Origin: Comamonas sp.
GTDB lineage: Bacteria > Pseudomonadota > Gammaproteobacteria > Burkholderiales > Burkholderiaceae_C
Assembly (NCBI GenBank): GCA_021166775.1
Contig: JAJPEQ010000004.1
Location: 248,001-312,000 of the forward strand
Direction: 5' to 3'
Length of the DNA stretch: 64,000 bases
Made by a program: the position numbers and the translations under genes. Positions 61,778 to 64,000 of the stretch are shown here, one piece after another. Within the stretch, counting starts at the first letter, position 1. Every line of letters begins with the position of its first letter. A model generated the notes under the pieces. That model did not search any database and was not told where the DNA came from. It was given only the letters and a program-made list of their open reading frames with translations.

Positions 61778-64000
61778 ATGTTTCCTGATTCGTCCGTGTC
61801 GGCGGCTGCCGCGCCCTTGCTCGCCCACCTCAACCCCGAGCAGCTCGCTGCCGTCACGCTGCCCGCGGGCCATGCGCTGATTCTTGCCGGCGCAGGTTCG
61901 GGCAAGACGCGCGTGCTCACCACGCGCATCGCCTGGCTGCTGCAGACGGGGCAGGCGTCGCCCGGCGGCATTCTGGCCGTCACCTTCACCAACAAGGCGG
62001 CCAAGGAGATGCTCACGCGCCTCTCGGGCATGCTGCCCATCAGCGTGCGCGGCATGTGGATCGGCACCTTCCACGGCCTGTGCAACCGCATGCTGCGCGC
62101 GCACCACCAGCTTGCAGGTCTGCCGCAGACCTTCCAGATTCTGGATGCGCAGGACCAGCTTTCGGCCGTCAAGCGCCTGCTCAAGGCCCATGGTGTCGAT
62201 GAGGAGCGCCATCCCCCGAAGCAGGTCGCATGGTTCATCAACGGCTGCAAGGAGGAGGGCCTGCGCCCGGCGGGCGTGCCCGCGCCCAACGAAGAGACCA
62301 GGAAGCGCGTGGAGCTTTACCAGCTTTACGAGCAGCAGTGCCAGCGCGAGGGCGTGGTCGATTTTGCCGAGCTGCTGCTGCGCTCCTACGAATTGCTGCG
62401 TGACAACGACCCCATCCGCGCGCATTACCAGCGGCGCTTCGCGCACATCCTGGTCGATGAGTTCCAGGACACCAACCGGCTGCAGTACCTGTGGCTCAAG
62501 CAGCTCGCGGGCGACGTGGTCGATGGGCGGCTGGTCACGCACGGCAGCGTGATGGCCGTGGGCGACGACGACCAGAGCATCTACGCCTTTCGCGGCGCGC
62601 GCGTGGGCAACATGCAGGACTTCGTGCGCGAATTCGGCGTGGGCCAGCAGATCAAGCTCGAGCAGAATTACCGCTCCTACTCCAACATCCTCGACAGCGC
62701 CAACGCGCTGATCGCGCACAACAGCCGGCGCCTGGGCAAGAACCTGCGCACCGAGCAGGGGCCGGGCGAGCCGGTGCGCATCCACGAGGCCGAAAGCGAC
62801 CTGATGGAGGCACGCTGGCTGGTCGATGAAATCGGCGAGCTGGTGCGCGCCGGCATGGCGCGCCAGCAGATCGCGGTGCTCTATCGCAGCAATGCGCAAA
62901 GCCGCGTGCTCGAATCGCAGCTCTTCAACGCGGGCGTGCCCTACCGTGTCTATGGCGGCCTGCGCTTTTTCGAGCGCGCCGAGATCAAGCATGCGCTCGC
63001 CTACCTGCGCCTGCTGGAGAACCCTCTTGATGACACCAGCTTTGTCCGGGTGGTCAACTTCCCACCGCGCGGCATCGGTGCGCGCACGCTCGAGCAGCTG
63101 CAGGACAGCGCGCGCGCCAGCGGCTGCTCGCTCTGGGATGCGGTGAGCAGCGTGCCGGGCAGCGCGGGCGCGAAGCTCGGCAGCTTCGTGGCGCTGGTGG
63201 ACGTGATGCGCGAGAGGAGCGAGGGTCAGACGCTGCGCGCCATCATCGAGCAGGTGATCGAGGACAGCGGCCTGGCGGCGCACTATCGGCAGGACAAGGA
63301 GGGCGAGGACCGGCTGGAAAACCTCAAGGAGCTCGTGAGCGCGGCCGAGAGCTTCGTCATGCAGGAGGGGTTCGGCCGCGACGCGGTGGCACTGCCGCTC
63401 GATGAGCAGGTGGCCACGCTCGGCCAGAGCCCGGCGAGCCAGGGGCTTGATCCGGACGCGCCCATCATCGGGGCGCCGATTGACGAGTCCACGGGCGAGA
63501 CGCTCTCGCCGCTCGTGGCCTTTCTCACGCACGCGGCGCTGGAGGCGGGCGACAACCAGGCGCAGGCCGGGCAGGATGCGGTGCAGCTCATGACGGTGCA
63601 CGCGAGCAAGGGGCTGGAGTTTGATGCGGTCTTCATCTGCGGGCTTGAAGAAGGGTTGTTTCCGCACGAGAACGCGATGAGCGACCGCGATGGCCTGGAG
63701 GAAGAGCGCCGCCTGATGTACGTGGCCATCACCCGCGCGCGAAAGCGCCTGTACCTGAGCCACGCGCAGGTGCGCATGCTGCACGGGCAGACGCGCTACA
63801 ACGTCGCGAGCCGCTTTTTCGATGAACTGCCCGAGCAGGCGCTCAAACGCCTCACGCCACGGCGCAACATGCTGGGGCTGTCTGCTCCTGATAGAGAAGC
63901 CCCCTACGCCCGCCAGTCGGGCGTTCAGAGCCGATTTGGCATTGATCTTTCGGCCCTGGGGGCAGGCACCGCGCCGACGCGCAAGGAGCCGCCCACGCAC
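61778..64000 (+). CDS. uvrD: UvrD/Rep-family superfamily I DNA helicase (3' end outside window)
   Basis: A 3'-5' DNA helicase, 741 codons seen without a stop. Motifs: I LAGAGSGKT (36-44), Ia VTFTNKAAKEM, II DEFQDTNR (from 227), III VGDDDQSIYAFRGA, IV EQNYRSY and IVLYRSNAQSR-like AVLYRSNAQSR, V MTVHASKGLEFDAVF and VI YVAITRARKRLYLS. Closest to UvrD/PcrA, which act in mismatch and excision repair. Residues 703-722, APDREAPYARQSGVQSRFGI, are encoded by a 60-bp palindromic repeat after motif VI, where the C-terminal tail begins. The ATG is 27 bases after aidB. The long minus-strand frame here is an artefact. Confidence 0.94.
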   Translation, partial: MFPDSSVSAAAAPLLAHLNPEQLAAVTLPAGHALILAGAGSGKTRVLTTRIAWLLQTGQASPGGILAVTFTNKAAKEMLTRLSGMLPISVRGMWIGTFHGLCNRMLRAHHQLAGLPQTFQILDAQDQLSAVKRLLKAHGVDEERHPPKQVAWFINGCKEEGLRPAGVPAPNEETRKRVELYQLYEQQCQREGVVDFAELLLRSYELLRDNDPIRAHYQRRFAHILVDEFQDTNRLQYLWLKQLAGDVVDGRLVTHGSVMAVGDDDQSIYAFRGARVGNMQDFVREFGVGQQIKLEQNYRSYSNILDSANALIAHNSRRLGKNLRTEQGPGEPVRIHEAESDLMEARWLVDEIGELVRAGMARQQIAVLYRSNAQSRVLESQLFNAGVPYRVYGGLRFFERAEIKHALAYLRLLENPLDDTSFVRVVNFPPRGIGARTLEQLQDSARASGCSLWDAVSSVPGSAGAKLGSFVALVDVMRERSEGQTLRAIIEQVIEDSGLAAHYRQDKEGEDRLENLKELVSAAESFVMQEGFGRDAVALPLDEQVATLGQSPASQGLDPDAPIIGAPIDESTGETLSPLVAFLTHAALEAGDNQAQAGQDAVQLMTVHASKGLEFDAVFICGLEEGLFPHENAMSDRDGLEEERRLMYVAITRARKRLYLSHAQVRMLHGQTRYNVASRFFDELPEQALKRLTPRRNMLGLSAPDREAPYARQSGVQSRFGIDLSALGAGTAPTRKEPPTH
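63884..63945 (+). repeat. 60-bp palindromic repeat, copy E, translated inside the helicase gene
   Basis: CTGATAGAGAAGCC, then TACGCCCGCCAGTCGGGCG, then AGAGCCGATTTGGCATTGA match the core of the other copies in order and spacing. It is in frame with the helicase, adds 20 residues and introduces no stop codon. Confidence 0.6.

Noticed and set aside
60101-64000. 1299-codon open frame on the minus strand
   Set aside because: It lies opposite aidB and the UvrD-type helicase, is full of His/Arg/Gln from antisense GC-rich codons, and shows no domain motifs.

Overview
The window looks like a chromosome segment of a high-GC betaproteobacterium of the order Burkholderiales, most likely family Comamonadaceae. 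The support is the ORF content (pilGHIJ-chpA, a pyrR-pyrB-pyrC' cluster, SAH riboswitch-ahcY-metF, rpsP-rimM-trmD-rplS), the strongly GC-ending codons, and several copies of a 60-bp intergenic palindrome of the type common in that family. Almost every gene is housekeeping or core metabolism. Both ends are cut: purH is missing its start at the left and a UvrD-type helicase is missing its end at the right.

Layout. 1-3.4 kb: purH end, an EamA-type exporter and convergent hemL. 3.65-13.26 kb: a type IV pilus chemotaxis-like (Pil-Chp) operon, pilG-pilH-pilI-pilJ and a very large ChpA hybrid kinase. 13.3-18.6 kb: yqgE-ruvX-pyrR-pyrB-pyrC'-arsC-like-pyrC, mostly with 4-base start/stop overlaps. 18.8-22.2 kb: glutamate/aspartate ABC importer gltI-J-K-L, with two hairpins separating the binding-protein gene from the permeases. 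22.2-29.0 kb (minus strand): prfC followed by an accessory block made of a fused acyltransferase/sulfatase-like membrane protein, a wrecked acyltransferase gene and a HAD phosphatase. 29.1-32.2 kb: SAH riboswitch, ahcY, metF, rlpA. 32.2-40.3 kb: rlmJ, an aminotransferase, a broken arylesterase, metG, a diguanylate cyclase and a patatin. 40.7-42.8 kb: a DUF47 protein with a Pit phosphate transporter, and a TM2-domain protein. 42.8-45.2 kb: rpsP-rimM-trmD-rplS with internal hairpin and promoter signals. 45.2-52.0 kb: Nudix, CobD/CbiB-like, rsgA, pterin dehydratase, M48 protease, orn, and a DEAD-box helicase with a structured leader. 52-57 kb: a two-PAS diguanylate cyclase, a DMT transporter overlapping a ruined bioB, a Bcr/CflA-type MFS exporter and tRNA-Lys(CTT). 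57.2-64 kb: alpha/beta hydrolase, guaC, a TetR regulator divergent from aidB, and the UvrD-type helicase.

The most unusual items are these. (1) The 1125-residue acyltransferase-3/LtaS-like sulfatase fusion, placed three bases after prfC and formerly co-translated with a second acyltransferase that is now a frameshifted relic. (2) A bioB that has lost a cluster-binding cysteine, about 50 internal residues and its reading frame, yet still sits behind a BirA-like palindrome. (3) A family of five diverged 60-bp palindromes, one of which is translated inside the helicase gene, while another supplies the C-terminal codons of the HAD phosphatase. (4) A long stem-loop-rich leader behind a strong promoter on the DEAD-box helicase gene. 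No rRNA, CRISPR array, insertion sequence, prophage or replication origin was seen.
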